DNA of 34,941 nucleotides from JAAZNV01 sp049297375. Its GTDB lineage: Bacteria > Patescibacteriota > WWE3 > UBA101185 > UBA10185. Positions 22,215 through 29,930 of this stretch are shown piece by piece. The translations under genes were made by a program, and so were the position numbers. Location of the stretch: positions 1 through 34,941 of the forward strand of contig JBAQUF010000007.1 in the NCBI GenBank assembly GCA_049297375.1, written 5' to 3'. The stretch's first letter is position 1. Each line of letters opens with the position of its first letter. The notes under the pieces were generated by a model. That model worked only from the letters and a program-made list of their open reading frames with translations. It did no database searches and was not told the origin of the DNA.

Positions 22215-22901
22215 TTAGAAATGCTTAATCCAATCATTCAAAATAATATCAAATGGCTCTGATTCATACTCATCTCTAACATTATGTATAAGATCCACAA
22301 TATGAAGTTTTACTGTGTAAGTACATAATTGATCCTTGGTACAAACAGAAGCCGTAGTGTCTTTTTTACTAATGTTTCTAGAAAACTCTGAAATTACAAA
22401 TACATCATTATCAATAAAGTAAGCTCTATCAAAGTAACAATTTGCTCTAGTTGAACAATCAAGAATTCTTGCATCAATAATCTTATCTTCCTTTAATCCA
22501 TACAGTCTTACTTGATTGGAAAGAATTTTACCTCTATCGGTATCTCTGTAATCTACAAAAATTCTTCCACTTGGGGAAAATGCTACCTTTTTAATATCTT
22601 TATGGGAACTTAAAACGCTCTCAAATTCTTCTTTCTTTCCCAGTTCATCAATTGAACTTACTGTCATCCATGTTGTGTTGTAGATTTCATTTGATTCTTT
22701 TAATTTAAATTCATCAGCTTCAATAACAAGTCCTTTATTTTTTAAGTTGGTAATCCATCTTTGAAACATATTGTCATTTTCAATATCAGATGGAAGTTTT
22801 GATTTATCTATAGCTTTTTGCTGCTTAATATTAGAAAAGACTCCAGCCCCAACAGCTACAAATATTAGAACCACTAGAGCAACATTTATGTATCTTTTCA
22901 T
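22215..22901 (-). CDS. Single-pass membrane protein with an extracytoplasmic domain, unknown function
   Basis: 228 residues from ATG 22901. The N-terminal helix (INVALVVLIFVAVGAGVFS) anchors a mixed alpha/beta extracytoplasmic part. Cysteines pair up in two short segments (DCSTRANC and CTKDQLC), compatible with disulfides. The stretch KDIKKVAFSPSGRIFVDYRD resembles one blade of a beta-propeller, but a full repeat set is not visible. An upstream in-frame ATG (22919) is less likely because a TATTAT box stands exactly 6 nt before 22901. No homologue is recognised. Confidence 0.75.
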   Translation of the reverse strand: MKRYINVALVVLIFVAVGAGVFSNIKQQKAIDKSKLPSDIENDNMFQRWITNLKNKGLVIEADEFKLKESNEIYNTTWMTVSSIDELGKKEEFESVLSSHKDIKKVAFSPSGRIFVDYRDTDRGKILSNQVRLYGLKEDKIIDARILDCSTRANCYFDRAYFIDNDVFVISEFSRNISKKDTTASVCTKDQLCTYTVKLHIVDLIHNVRDEYESEPFDIILNDWIKHF

Positions 22902-22907
22902 ATGGTA

Positions 22908-22913
22908 ATAATA
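22908..22913 (-). promoter_or_regulatory. -10 box for a leaderless mRNA of the 22215-22901 gene
   Basis: Minus-strand TATTAT, 6 nt TACCAT, then ATG at 22901. The weak -35 is TTAAAC at 17-nt spacing. Confidence 0.5.
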
Positions 22914-22984
22914 CCTCATTAATAGTAAGTGTTTAAATTCCAAGTTATAATTTGTATACAGTATTAATTAATGGCTGATAGATA

Positions 22985-24556
22985 ATGAATAAGGTATTTG
23001 AATACATAAAAAGAAAAGTATCTATAGTAGAGCTTTCAACCCTGCTTCTGTTTGTTATCTTTATTCCTCTAATATCAAAAGTAACTTTCATGCAAAATGA
23101 TGACTGGAATAGAACCACTAGCATAATCAGATTTCTCAAAGGAGACTTTTCCTTAATTCAAAAAACAGCTACAACCTTTTATACTCAAGGCATTCTTGGA
23201 TATCTCTTTTCCCTTGTTTTTGGATGGGAAAAACTTCCTTTTCTAACGCTAGTGTTTTCTGTTTTTAACTTTTACCTCTTAGCAAAGATATTGTTAGATT
23301 ATTTTAATTTGTCTAAAGTAAAATCTTGTATTTTGTCTCTTCTTCTTTTCTTTACTCCTCTTCATATGTACTCAGTTATTGGATTTATGACAGAAAACTA
23401 TACTTTGTTTTTCATTCTTCTTTCTATTTACTTCTTTTTGTCTTATGAAAAGAACTTAAAGTTAAAGAATCTTATTTTGTTTAATGTTGGAGGAATCTTT
23501 GCATTCTTCTCCAAACAAAATGGAATAATAATTCAAGTAGCTTCTATTCCTTACTTTATCTTTAAAAAAAGATACAAAGAAGCTTTAATACAAACATTAT
23601 TTATTCTTTCTACGTTTAGCTACTATTACTTTCTATTCCCAAGAACAAATGAAATGAGAGATAAAGACTTCCTTTTTACAAATATCTTAAATACTCAATA
23701 TTCTTACTCTTTAGTTTATGGAATTATGTTGGTAGTTTCTTCTTTTATTCTTCCTATTCTAATTAATTTTGTTCTAAGCTCATATCTTGAGATTAAAAAG
23801 AATATTAAATTAATCGCAGTATTGTTAATTTCCTCGGCTCTTTGTTTTATCTTCTTAAATAAATGGTTTACCCCAGGAAAGATATCGTGGGAAGAGTACC
23901 CATACTTTGAAAATACATTTGAAAGAACAGGATTCTTTCCAAGATCTATTTCTGGTACTAAGTATCAATTTAAGTATAACTATGATTTGTATAGATATTG
24001 GGATTTAGCTTCAAAAATACTACTGAGCTTGACTATTCCGTGTCTTTTTCTTTATAAAAAAAGACTTGTAAATGTATACTCAATATCTATCTTGGGATAT
24101 ATAGTTTTAATGATTTTTGTTAAAACATTTTTTGACAGATACCTTCTTCCCCTTATTCCTTTGTTTATTCTTTTCTTTTTCTACATTAGACCACCAGACC
24201 TTAATGTATCTAGAAAATTATCAAGAATGTTTTCTTTAACCACCTTTCTTTTTGTGGCGTTTACTGCATTTTTATCAATACAAATGTCTATTGATTTTGT
24301 ATTAACCAATAACTACGTATGGGAAAAGAGTGAAAGCTTAGTAAACAATGGAATTTCTCCAGAACATATTAAAGCAACAATGGCTTGGGAGAAAGTTTAT
24401 GGAGTATCTAGTAAACCAGAGTACCTGTTTTCATTTGATGATTTTAATAAAAACCCGGAATTGTATAGTACACACACTTTAGTGGAAGATAAGATATTTA
24501 CATACCCAGGTAACATATTCATAGACTCTGTTGTTTACCTGTATAAGGCAAAGTAG
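22985..24556 (+). CDS. Polytopic membrane glycosyltransferase, GT-C type (GT39-like)
   Basis: 523 residues with about ten or eleven hydrophobic helices. After the first helix, an external loop carries acidic residues in MQNDDWNRTTSIIRFLKGDF, the place where GT-C enzymes (PMT, ArnT and related) keep their catalytic Asp. A long external loop (about 290-340, GKISWEEYPYFENTFERTGFFPRS) and a C-terminal external domain fit the same architecture. The enzyme would move a sugar from a polyprenyl-phosphate donor onto a lipid, protein or glycan outside the membrane. Donor and acceptor are unknown. It is divergent from the 22215-22901 gene. Confidence 0.72.
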   Translation: MNKVFEYIKRKVSIVELSTLLLFVIFIPLISKVTFMQNDDWNRTTSIIRFLKGDFSLIQKTATTFYTQGILGYLFSLVFGWEKLPFLTLVFSVFNFYLLAKILLDYFNLSKVKSCILSLLLFFTPLHMYSVIGFMTENYTLFFILLSIYFFLSYEKNLKLKNLILFNVGGIFAFFSKQNGIIIQVASIPYFIFKKRYKEALIQTLFILSTFSYYYFLFPRTNEMRDKDFLFTNILNTQYSYSLVYGIMLVVSSFILPILINFVLSSYLEIKKNIKLIAVLLISSALCFIFLNKWFTPGKISWEEYPYFENTFERTGFFPRSISGTKYQFKYNYDLYRYWDLASKILLSLTIPCLFLYKKRLVNVYSISILGYIVLMIFVKTFFDRYLLPLIPLFILFFFYIRPPDLNVSRKLSRMFSLTTFLFVAFTAFLSIQMSIDFVLTNNYVWEKSESLVNNGISPEHIKATMAWEKVYGVSSKPEYLFSFDDFNKNPELYSTHTLVEDKIFTYPGNIFIDSVVYLYKAK

Positions 24557-24683
24557 CTCTTTTCATACTTGGAACCTATAGCTCATTGCACCCATGTCTC
24601 AAAGATGCTACACTTCACTGTTCAAATAACTCTTAATAGTGCTGATGGTTACCTTATCTAATCTTCCCACTAAATGAATAAAC

Positions 24684-25904
24684 ATGAGAAATAAAAGGTC
24701 TAAATATAATAATAGTTCCAAATTTAATGGCAGAAATGCTGGTAATAGGCGTTCTTTTAATAAAAGAAAGATAAAAGTATGGGAAGTAAGTGAATTAATG
24801 CGTGTGGTAGAGCGTGATGGAGTTAAAAATACTGAAGGTAGTCTAAGCAATGTTTCTACTGAAGAAACCTCTAATTCATTTGAAGATTTTGGAGTTTCTA
24901 AACAAATATTAACTAATATTAAAGCCAGAGGTTACACAAAACCTACTCCTATCCAAGATAAGGCAATTCCTGTAATTACTTCAGGAAAAGATTTAATAGG
25001 TAATGCAAATACAGGTACAGGTAAAACTTCTGCCTTTTTAATACCTCTAATAGATAAAGTTTTTAAAAACAAAAATGAAAAAGTGCTAATTATCACTCCA
25101 ACTAGAGAATTAGCAGTACAAATATATGATGAGTTTAGATCCTTATCAACTGGTATGGGAATATACACAGCTACTTGTATTGGTGGTGCTAATATGCGTA
25201 AACAAATTAGTGAACTTAGAAAAACACCTAACTTTGTAATTGGTACACCAGGAAGATTAAAAGATTTAATTAAACACAATTTTCTTAATTTATCAAAGTT
25301 TAATAATGTTGTACTAGATGAAGCTGATCTTATGGTTGATATAGGTTTTGTAACTGAAATTAAATACTTTATATCTTTACTGCCTCAGAAGAGACAATCC
25401 TTCTTCTTTTCAGCAACATTTCCAGCTAAAGTTGAAGATATCATTAGATCCTTTGTTAAAAATCCAGTCAAAATAAATGTGAAAAATAGAGATACTGCAG
25501 AAAATGTTGAACAAATAGTTGTAAGGACAAACGGTCAAAAGAAAATTGAAGTGTTGGATAGGACTTTAAAACAGAGTGGTTTTGATAAAGTACTAATATT
25601 TGGGAGGACTAAACATGGGGTTCAAGATCTTTCTAATGAATTAATAAGTAGAGGATTTAAAGCTGGAGCGATACATGGAAACAAGAGACAAAGTCAAAGA
25701 CTCCAAATTTTAAACAAATTCAAAAAGAATGAAATAGATATACTTTTAGCAACAGATGTAGCTTCAAGAGGATTAGATATTGATAATGTTAGTCATGTAA
25801 TAAACTATGATATGCCCGAGTCTTATGAAAACTATATTCACAGAATTGGAAGGACAGGAAGAGCTGATAAAAAAGGTTCTGCACTAACTTTTGTGGAATG
25901 TTAA
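24684..25904 (+). CDS. DEAD-box RNA helicase
   Basis: 406 residues with every core motif visible: Q motif with FEDFGVSKQIL and GYTKPTPIQ, motif I ANTGTGKT, Ia PTRELAVQI, GG (IGGANM), Ib TPGRL, II DEAD (VVLDEADLMVDIGF), III SAT, IV VLIFGRTK, V ATDVASRGLDI and VI HRIGRTGRA. The N-terminus is a ~35-residue basic, Asn/Arg-rich tail. The protein stops just after motif VI without the long RNA-binding C-terminus of E. coli DeaD or RhlE. A 127-nt gap precedes it, with no obvious Shine-Dalgarno sequence. Likely roles are rRNA processing or mRNA turnover; the paralogue (rhlE, cshA) cannot be fixed. Convergent with typA. Confidence 0.95.
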   Translation: MRNKRSKYNNSSKFNGRNAGNRRSFNKRKIKVWEVSELMRVVERDGVKNTEGSLSNVSTEETSNSFEDFGVSKQILTNIKARGYTKPTPIQDKAIPVITSGKDLIGNANTGTGKTSAFLIPLIDKVFKNKNEKVLIITPTRELAVQIYDEFRSLSTGMGIYTATCIGGANMRKQISELRKTPNFVIGTPGRLKDLIKHNFLNLSKFNNVVLDEADLMVDIGFVTEIKYFISLLPQKRQSFFFSATFPAKVEDIIRSFVKNPVKINVKNRDTAENVEQIVVRTNGQKKIEVLDRTLKQSGFDKVLIFGRTKHGVQDLSNELISRGFKAGAIHGNKRQSQRLQILNKFKKNEIDILLATDVASRGLDIDNVSHVINYDMPESYENYIHRIGRTGRADKKGSALTFVEC

Positions 25905-25927
25905 TTAAGGTTAGTTAAGAAAAAGAT

Positions 25928-27784
25928 TTACATCAATCGCTTAGATCCACTATTTCTTCTATTCTCTCTCATTCTTTGAGTTGAATTTAAAATCTTTTTC
26001 CTTAACCTTAAGTTGTGTGGTGTAATTTCTAAAAGTTCGTCGTTTTCTAGAAATACTAAACATTGTTCTAGACTCATAATTACCGGTGGAATAAGAGCAA
26101 CAGAAACTCCTTCTCCTGAAGATCTATTGTTAGTTAGTTGTTTTTCTTTACATACGTTTATTTCTAAGTCTTCGTCTCTGCCATTTAAACCTACTATCAT
26201 ACCTTCATACACTCTTTGCTGAGGTGACACAAAAATAGGTCCTTTTGATTGTGCTGCAATCAGCCCATATGGAGCAGTGTTACCTGAAGCAGATGCAATA
26301 AGCACTCCTTTTCTTAGCTTTTGGATTGGAGGCCCCATTTTATCGTATCTTAAAAAGTTTGAGCTCATAATGGCAGTCCCTTTTGACAAGGTAAGTAAAT
26401 TACTTCTTAATCCCAAGATTCCTCTTGTGCTTATCTCATAAACTAAGCGGGTAGATTCACTTGTTAATTCTTCTTGAGATATTAATACTCCACGTCTTTG
26501 ACCAATTTCACTTTTGACATTTCCAACATAATTATTCCCAACATCAATGGTTAGTTCTTCCATTGGTTCCATCTCTACCCCATCTACAAATTTTGTTAGT
26601 ACTGTAGGTCTACCTACACTAAGTTCAAAGTTTTCCCTTCTTAGTGTTTCCAAAAAAACTGATAAGTGTAATTCTCCTCTTCCAGAGATTACAAATATGT
26701 CATCATTTGATTTTTTAAATCTCATTGCTACGTTTGTTTGCATTTCCCGTTCTATTCTTTCTAAAATGTGTCTACTGGTAAAAAACTTCCCTTCCTGACC
26801 CATAAATGGGGATGTATTAGGACTAACAGATATACTTAATGTTGGTTCATCTATCTTGATGGTTGGAAGAGCTTCAGGAGTGGTTGAATCTGCTACAGTG
26901 TCCCCTATCCCTGCATTTTTTATTCCTGTTATAGCAACTATTTCTCCTGATTCAGCACTGTTTACTTCTGTTCTTTTTAAACCTTGATTAATAAATATTT
27001 TCTCAATAACAGTGTCTTCTTTTTCCCCATTTGATTTTAATAAAGTTACAGACATACCTACTTTTGCTATCCCCCTGTGGATTCTTCCTATTGCATACTT
27101 TCCTTTGAAATTATCCCAATCAAGTGTACTTACTAACATTTGGAATGGTGCATCATCGTTTTTAGTAGGAGCTGGGATATGTTTTAATATTTCTTCAAAT
27201 ATAGGTGATAAATCTGAATTAGGATCTGAATCTATTGTGGTTACTGCATCACCAACTATTTCTTTCCAAGATTGTCCGTTTCTTCCTACTGCATAAAGTA
27301 TAGGGAAATCTAGTTGCTCATTAGTTGTTGCTAGTTCTAAAAAGAGATTATCAATTTTCTTTAATGTTTCTGCAATTCTCACGTGTTTTTTATCAATTTT
27401 ATTAATAATTACAATGATTTTTAAACCCATATCAAATGCTTTTTTTAATACAAATTTAGTTTGAGGCATAGGACCTTCTTGAGCATCAACAAGAAGAAGT
27501 GCTCCATCTGCCATATTTAGTATTCTTTCTACTTCTCCACCAAAGTCTGAGTGCCCAGGAGTATCTATTATGTTTATTTTTGTATCTTTATAATTTACAG
27601 ATGTGTTTTTAGCTAAGATTGTTATTCCCCTTTCTCTTTCTTGATCATTTGAATCCATAATGAGACTTTGACTCATAAAAGATTCGTTATCTCTGAATGT
27701 TTTGGATTGCTTTAATAAACCATCAACTAGTGTGGTTTTTCCGTGATCAACATGTGCAATTATTGCTATATTTCTTAAATTCAT
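25928..27784 (-). CDS. typA: GTP-binding protein TypA/BipA
   Basis: Translational GTPase of the EF-G/LepA family that binds the ribosome and helps large-subunit assembly under stress. 618 residues is full length. G1 AHVDHGKTTLVDGLL, G2 with RERGITI, G3 DTPGHSDFGGEVER, G4 NKIDK. The TypA-specific C-terminal part is present (GLRSNLLTLSKGTAIMSS, and KGVLIASASGNTAPYGL). A TATAAT lies 11 nt before the ATG and no Shine-Dalgarno sequence is seen, so the leader is very short. Monocistronic and convergent with the helicase gene. No terminator was found in the 23-nt gap. Confidence 0.97.
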   Translation of the reverse strand: MNLRNIAIIAHVDHGKTTLVDGLLKQSKTFRDNESFMSQSLIMDSNDQERERGITILAKNTSVNYKDTKINIIDTPGHSDFGGEVERILNMADGALLLVDAQEGPMPQTKFVLKKAFDMGLKIIVIINKIDKKHVRIAETLKKIDNLFLELATTNEQLDFPILYAVGRNGQSWKEIVGDAVTTIDSDPNSDLSPIFEEILKHIPAPTKNDDAPFQMLVSTLDWDNFKGKYAIGRIHRGIAKVGMSVTLLKSNGEKEDTVIEKIFINQGLKRTEVNSAESGEIVAITGIKNAGIGDTVADSTTPEALPTIKIDEPTLSISVSPNTSPFMGQEGKFFTSRHILERIEREMQTNVAMRFKKSNDDIFVISGRGELHLSVFLETLRRENFELSVGRPTVLTKFVDGVEMEPMEELTIDVGNNYVGNVKSEIGQRRGVLISQEELTSESTRLVYEISTRGILGLRSNLLTLSKGTAIMSSNFLRYDKMGPPIQKLRKGVLIASASGNTAPYGLIAAQSKGPIFVSPQQRVYEGMIVGLNGRDEDLEINVCKEKQLTNNRSSGEGVSVALIPPVIMSLEQCLVFLENDELLEITPHNLRLRKKILNSTQRMRENRRNSGSKRLM

Positions 27785-27855
27785 GGCAGTTGGTGATTAT
27801 ACATGATATTGATGGAATAACTAATGGTAGATGGTGTTTGTAAAGTAAAAGGTAC

Positions 27856-27941
27856 TGGTGCCCGAGGCGGGAGTCGAACCCGCATGTCCATAAGGACACA
27901 ACATTTTAAGTGTTGCGTGTATGCCATTCCACCACTCGGGC
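27856..27941 (-). tRNA. tRNA-Leu(UAA)
   Basis: Type II tRNA on the minus strand: acceptor GCCCGAG/CTCGGGC, anticodon stem CAACA/TGTTG with loop CTTAAAA (anticodon TAA), variable arm TGTCCTTATGGACA, T-arm with GGTTCGACTCC, discriminator A and an encoded CCA. Only 4 nt separate it from tRNA-Arg upstream, so the two are cotranscribed. Confidence 0.97.
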
Positions 27942-27945
27942 ATTC

Positions 27946-28021
27946 TGGCGCACCTGGCGGGAATTGAACCCACGACCTTTTCCTTAGAAGGGAACTGCTC
28001 TATCCGCTGAGCTACAGGTGC
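27946..28021 (-). tRNA. tRNA-Arg(UCU)
   Basis: Minus strand: acceptor GCACCTG/CAGGTGC, D-arm GCTCAGCGGATAGAGC, anticodon loop CTTCTAA (anticodon TCT) on a GTTCC/GGAAA stem whose outer pair is a G-A mismatch, T-arm GTGGG-TTCAATT-CCCGC, discriminator G and an encoded CCA. It reads AGA, the main arginine codon of the window. First gene of a two-tRNA transcript. Confidence 0.95.
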
Positions 28022-28032
28022 AAGTATCCTCT

Positions 28033-28038
28033 ATTGTA
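28033..28038 (-). promoter_or_regulatory. Probable -10 box of the tRNA-Arg/tRNA-Leu unit
   Basis: Minus-strand TACAAT, 11 nt upstream of the tRNA-Arg 5' end, with a weak -35. Confidence 0.45.
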
Positions 28039-28080
28039 TCTAATTTTATATAATTTTCCATAACTAGACGTTTTTGTAAA

Positions 28081-28089
28081 TGTTATACT
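28081..28089 (+). promoter_or_regulatory. Extended -10 promoter of the first 28-kb RNA
   Basis: TGT-TATACT (28081-28089) with no good -35. Predicted start near 28096. It is divergent from the tRNA-Arg promoter. Confidence 0.5.
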
Positions 28090-28115
28090 GAAAGTAACTT
28101 AGAGAAAGGAGACTT

Positions 28116-28157
28116 ATGAAGATAAATACCCTCTTAGGTAATTTGTCCGGTGTATAA
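28116..28157 (+). CDS. 13-residue ORF with a strong ribosome binding site
   Basis: ATG at 28116 to TAA at 28157 encodes MKINTLLGNLSGV. AAAGGAG (28105-28111) lies 4 nt upstream, among the best Shine-Dalgarno sequences in the window, so translation is likely if the RNA is made. The ~75 nt between its stop and the terminator is unusual for an ordinary small gene and suggests a leader-peptide or dual-function RNA. The role is unknown. Confidence 0.4.
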   Translation: MKINTLLGNLSGV

Positions 28158-28230
28158 CCAACAGATCGCTGTCGTCCCATTCTACCCATGGGAAAAAATG
28201 AATCGTGGGGGGTAATGTAATGATTCATTC

Positions 28231-28267
28231 ACCTGAGCAAAGGGTAGTTTATTGCTCAGGTATTTTT
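28231..28267 (+). terminator. Terminator of the first 28-kb RNA
   Basis: Perfect 10-bp stem ACCTGAGCAA / TTGCTCAGGT with an 11-nt loop, followed by ATTTTT. There is no T-run in the minus direction, so it is plus-strand specific. Confidence 0.88.
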
Positions 28268-28315
28268 ATGCTTCATAAGCCTAATATACAGTCTTTTTAA
28301 TCTACATCTTATAGT

Positions 28316-28344
28316 TTGACAAGATTTAAATATTATGATATATT
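28316..28344 (+). promoter_or_regulatory. Strong promoter of the second 28-kb RNA
   Basis: Consensus -35 TTGACA (28316-28321), 17-nt spacer, -10 TATATT (28339-28344). Predicted start near 28351. This is the only perfect TTGACA box noticed in a promoter position in the window. Confidence 0.8.
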
Positions 28345-28350
28345 TCCTCT

Positions 28351-28631
28351 ACTTAATCTCCACTCAGCCTAAATATAGGCTAATCTCAAGGTGGAAGGTT
28401 AATAGGGGCGTCCTCTATTAATTCTGATCTGTCCCCGCGACCTTAAAAGGAGGAGGAAGAGCCATGAACTGGCCCTAGCGATTCCACTTAGGTCAAATAG
28501 AAAAAAAAACAAAAAAGGTCCGTCTACCATAAACTGAGTTTAAATTATCATCTTAGCTTATGCGGACAAAACAATTTGAGGAGTTCGTAACAAACCAAGA
28601 TAAAAGTAGATTATCTTGGGTTATTTTTTTT
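28351..28631 (+). ncRNA. Putative ~280-nt structured RNA of unknown class
   Basis: A plus-strand unit with a near-consensus promoter and a strong terminator, no credible ORF, and a convergent protein gene (28635, minus), so it is not the leader of a coding gene. Visible helices: TCCAC (28359-28363) with GTGGA (28391-28395) enclosing AGCCTA-AATA-TAGGCT (28366-28381); TTAATAGGGG (28399-28408) with CCTCTATTAA (28412-28421, one G-U); GTCCG (28518-28522) with CGGAC (28563-28567). An A-rich run (about 28501-28516) lies between. It is GC-richer than its surroundings, typical of structured RNA in AT-rich genomes. It does not show RNase P, tmRNA or SRP core sequences. Confidence 0.65.
28593..28631 (+). 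terminator. Terminator of the second 28-kb RNA
   Basis: Stem AACCAAGATAA / TTATCTTGGGTT (one bulged G) with a 7-nt loop, followed by A and eight T residues (28624-28631). It ends 3 nt before the stop codon of the convergent MFS gene. Confidence 0.9.
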
Positions 28632-28634
28632 ATG

Positions 28635-29882
28635 CTACTTTCTAGATCTTAAAATCTTCCCTATTTCTTGCTGAGGCATTCTAATCTTTCTTGGTACAGT
28701 TGCTAATGCAAATACTGCGGATGCAGAAAGAATAATACCTGTAGAAATAAAAGATAGACCATACCCCCACTTTTTAACAACAAATCCCAAGAAAATTGGA
28801 CCTATTGTATAAGCTAAATTTCCAGAAAACTGTCCAATACTTACAAGATCGTGTCCTGCTTCATCTAATCTTGTTACATAATCTTCAAACACAGCAAATA
28901 AAAGTATATTTGCAATATCTATAAAAACAGAAGTTAATAAAACTAAACCTAAGATAACAAATATATTATTTGAAATTCCAATCAAAGCTAAAGTAACACC
29001 AGCTAAAATTCCAGCAATGAAGGAAGTTCTTTTCTTTCCTAATGGTTTAAATATATATGGAATAACCCACCCTATAAACATGGTAGGAAGACAGTAAAAA
29101 ACTAAAAAGAGACTTCCCCACTTGCTTTGTTGTCTTAATTGTTCGGCATATAAAACTCCTGTTGACCAAAAAGCTACATCTAAAAGAGTTGTAGTAAATC
29201 CATAAATAACCAGAACCCATATTCTTTTTGTTAAAACCTTTAATATATTTAACTCTTTCCAGAAACTTCTGGGTTTTTCTCCTTCCCCTGCTTCTTTAGC
29301 ATGCTGTCTTCCAAACATTCCTATAAAGAAAAAGAATAATAGTACAGAAGCTGTAGTAAGTATTAAAGATGCATAAAGAGGAAGTTCGGTATTTTTAGTA
29401 AGTAAAAATACAGTAACAGCAGGACCTAACATATAAGAAGCTGATTGAAATATAGTCATGATAGCCCAAGCTTCTGTATTCTTTTGAACAGGTAAAAACC
29501 TATGAACAAAATCAAACTTTGAATAACTTCTAAGTTCGTAGTAAACGGACCACACAACCATAGCAAATACAAAAGGAGCTAAATCTCTTGGCAGGTATAG
29601 GAATATGAGAGGAAAAGCTACTGCAAATATCAACATCCAAATCATAAAGAATACATAGTTTCTTTTGTTGAAAAACTGAGCAATTATAAAATCAAAAAAC
29701 ATTCCAAAGAGAGAAGAAGTAGATAAAACTAGTCCTACAAGAAGTGCATCGTGTAACTTTTCTTGAACGATAACGGGAGCCATGTAAGACATAATTCCAT
29801 CATGAAGAGATACAAGAAAGATAATAAAAGAAAATACAAATAACGGAATATATGCTCTAAACTTTGGAGCAGGGACTTTCAT
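28635..29882 (-). CDS. MFS-family transporter
   Basis: 415 residues with eleven or twelve hydrophobic helices in two halves joined by a charged cytoplasmic loop (FGRQHAKEAGEGEKPRSFWKELN). A major-facilitator pattern is visible (LLVGLVLSTSSLFGMFFDF after helix 1; a GKKRTSFIAGILAG loop in the second half). Substrate cannot be inferred. TATCAT with an extended TGA element lies exactly 6 nt before the ATG, so the mRNA is probably leaderless. Convergent with the 280-nt RNA; the methyltransferase gene lies upstream on the same strand, 48 nt away. Confidence 0.87.
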   Translation of the reverse strand: MKVPAPKFRAYIPLFVFSFIIFLVSLHDGIMSYMAPVIVQEKLHDALLVGLVLSTSSLFGMFFDFIIAQFFNKRNYVFFMIWMLIFAVAFPLIFLYLPRDLAPFVFAMVVWSVYYELRSYSKFDFVHRFLPVQKNTEAWAIMTIFQSASYMLGPAVTVFLLTKNTELPLYASLILTTASVLLFFFFIGMFGRQHAKEAGEGEKPRSFWKELNILKVLTKRIWVLVIYGFTTTLLDVAFWSTGVLYAEQLRQQSKWGSLFLVFYCLPTMFIGWVIPYIFKPLGKKRTSFIAGILAGVTLALIGISNNIFVILGLVLLTSVFIDIANILLFAVFEDYVTRLDEAGHDLVSIGQFSGNLAYTIGPIFLGFVVKKWGYGLSFISTGIILSASAVFALATVPRKIRMPQQEIGKILRSRK

Positions 29883-29888
29883 GTAGTA

Positions 29889-29897
29889 ATGATATCA
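29889..29897 (-). promoter_or_regulatory. Extended -10 promoter of the MFS gene, leaderless
   Basis: Minus-strand TGA-TATCAT (29897-29889), 6 nt TACTAC, then ATG at 29882. Confidence 0.6.
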
Positions 29898-29930
29898 GTT
29901 TAGAAAAAGATAAGGAAATAATTTATATCG

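Larger units (their letters stand above)
28096..28267 (+). ncRNA. Putative ~170-nt RNA of unknown class, with a short ORF near its 5' end
   Basis: A plus-strand unit bounded by an extended -10 promoter (28081-28089) and a strong terminator (28231-28267), inside a 613-nt stretch (28022-28634) with no sizeable ORF. It contains a 13-codon ORF with a perfect Shine-Dalgarno sequence, followed by ~75 nt with local pairing potential (CCCATGGG at 28186-28193; ATGAATC 28198-28204 against GATTCAT 28222-28228). None of the signatures I know for SRP RNA, tmRNA, RNase P or 6S is present. It may be a structured RNA, a small-peptide mRNA, or both. Confidence 0.5.

Noticed and set aside
28399..28480. Partial likeness to a cobalamin riboswitch core (CTGTCCCCGCGACC...TTAA, then GAGCCATGAACTGG)
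   Set aside because: The remaining conserved boxes are missing, and no downstream plus-strand gene exists for it to control. The unit ends in a terminator facing a convergent gene.
28440..28570. RNase P RNA-like fragments (GAGGAAGAGCC, GGTCAAATAG, AGCTTATGCGGAC)
   Set aside because: The universally conserved GAGGAAAGUCC and ACAGAA elements are not matched and the spacing is wrong. A covariance-model search would be decisive.
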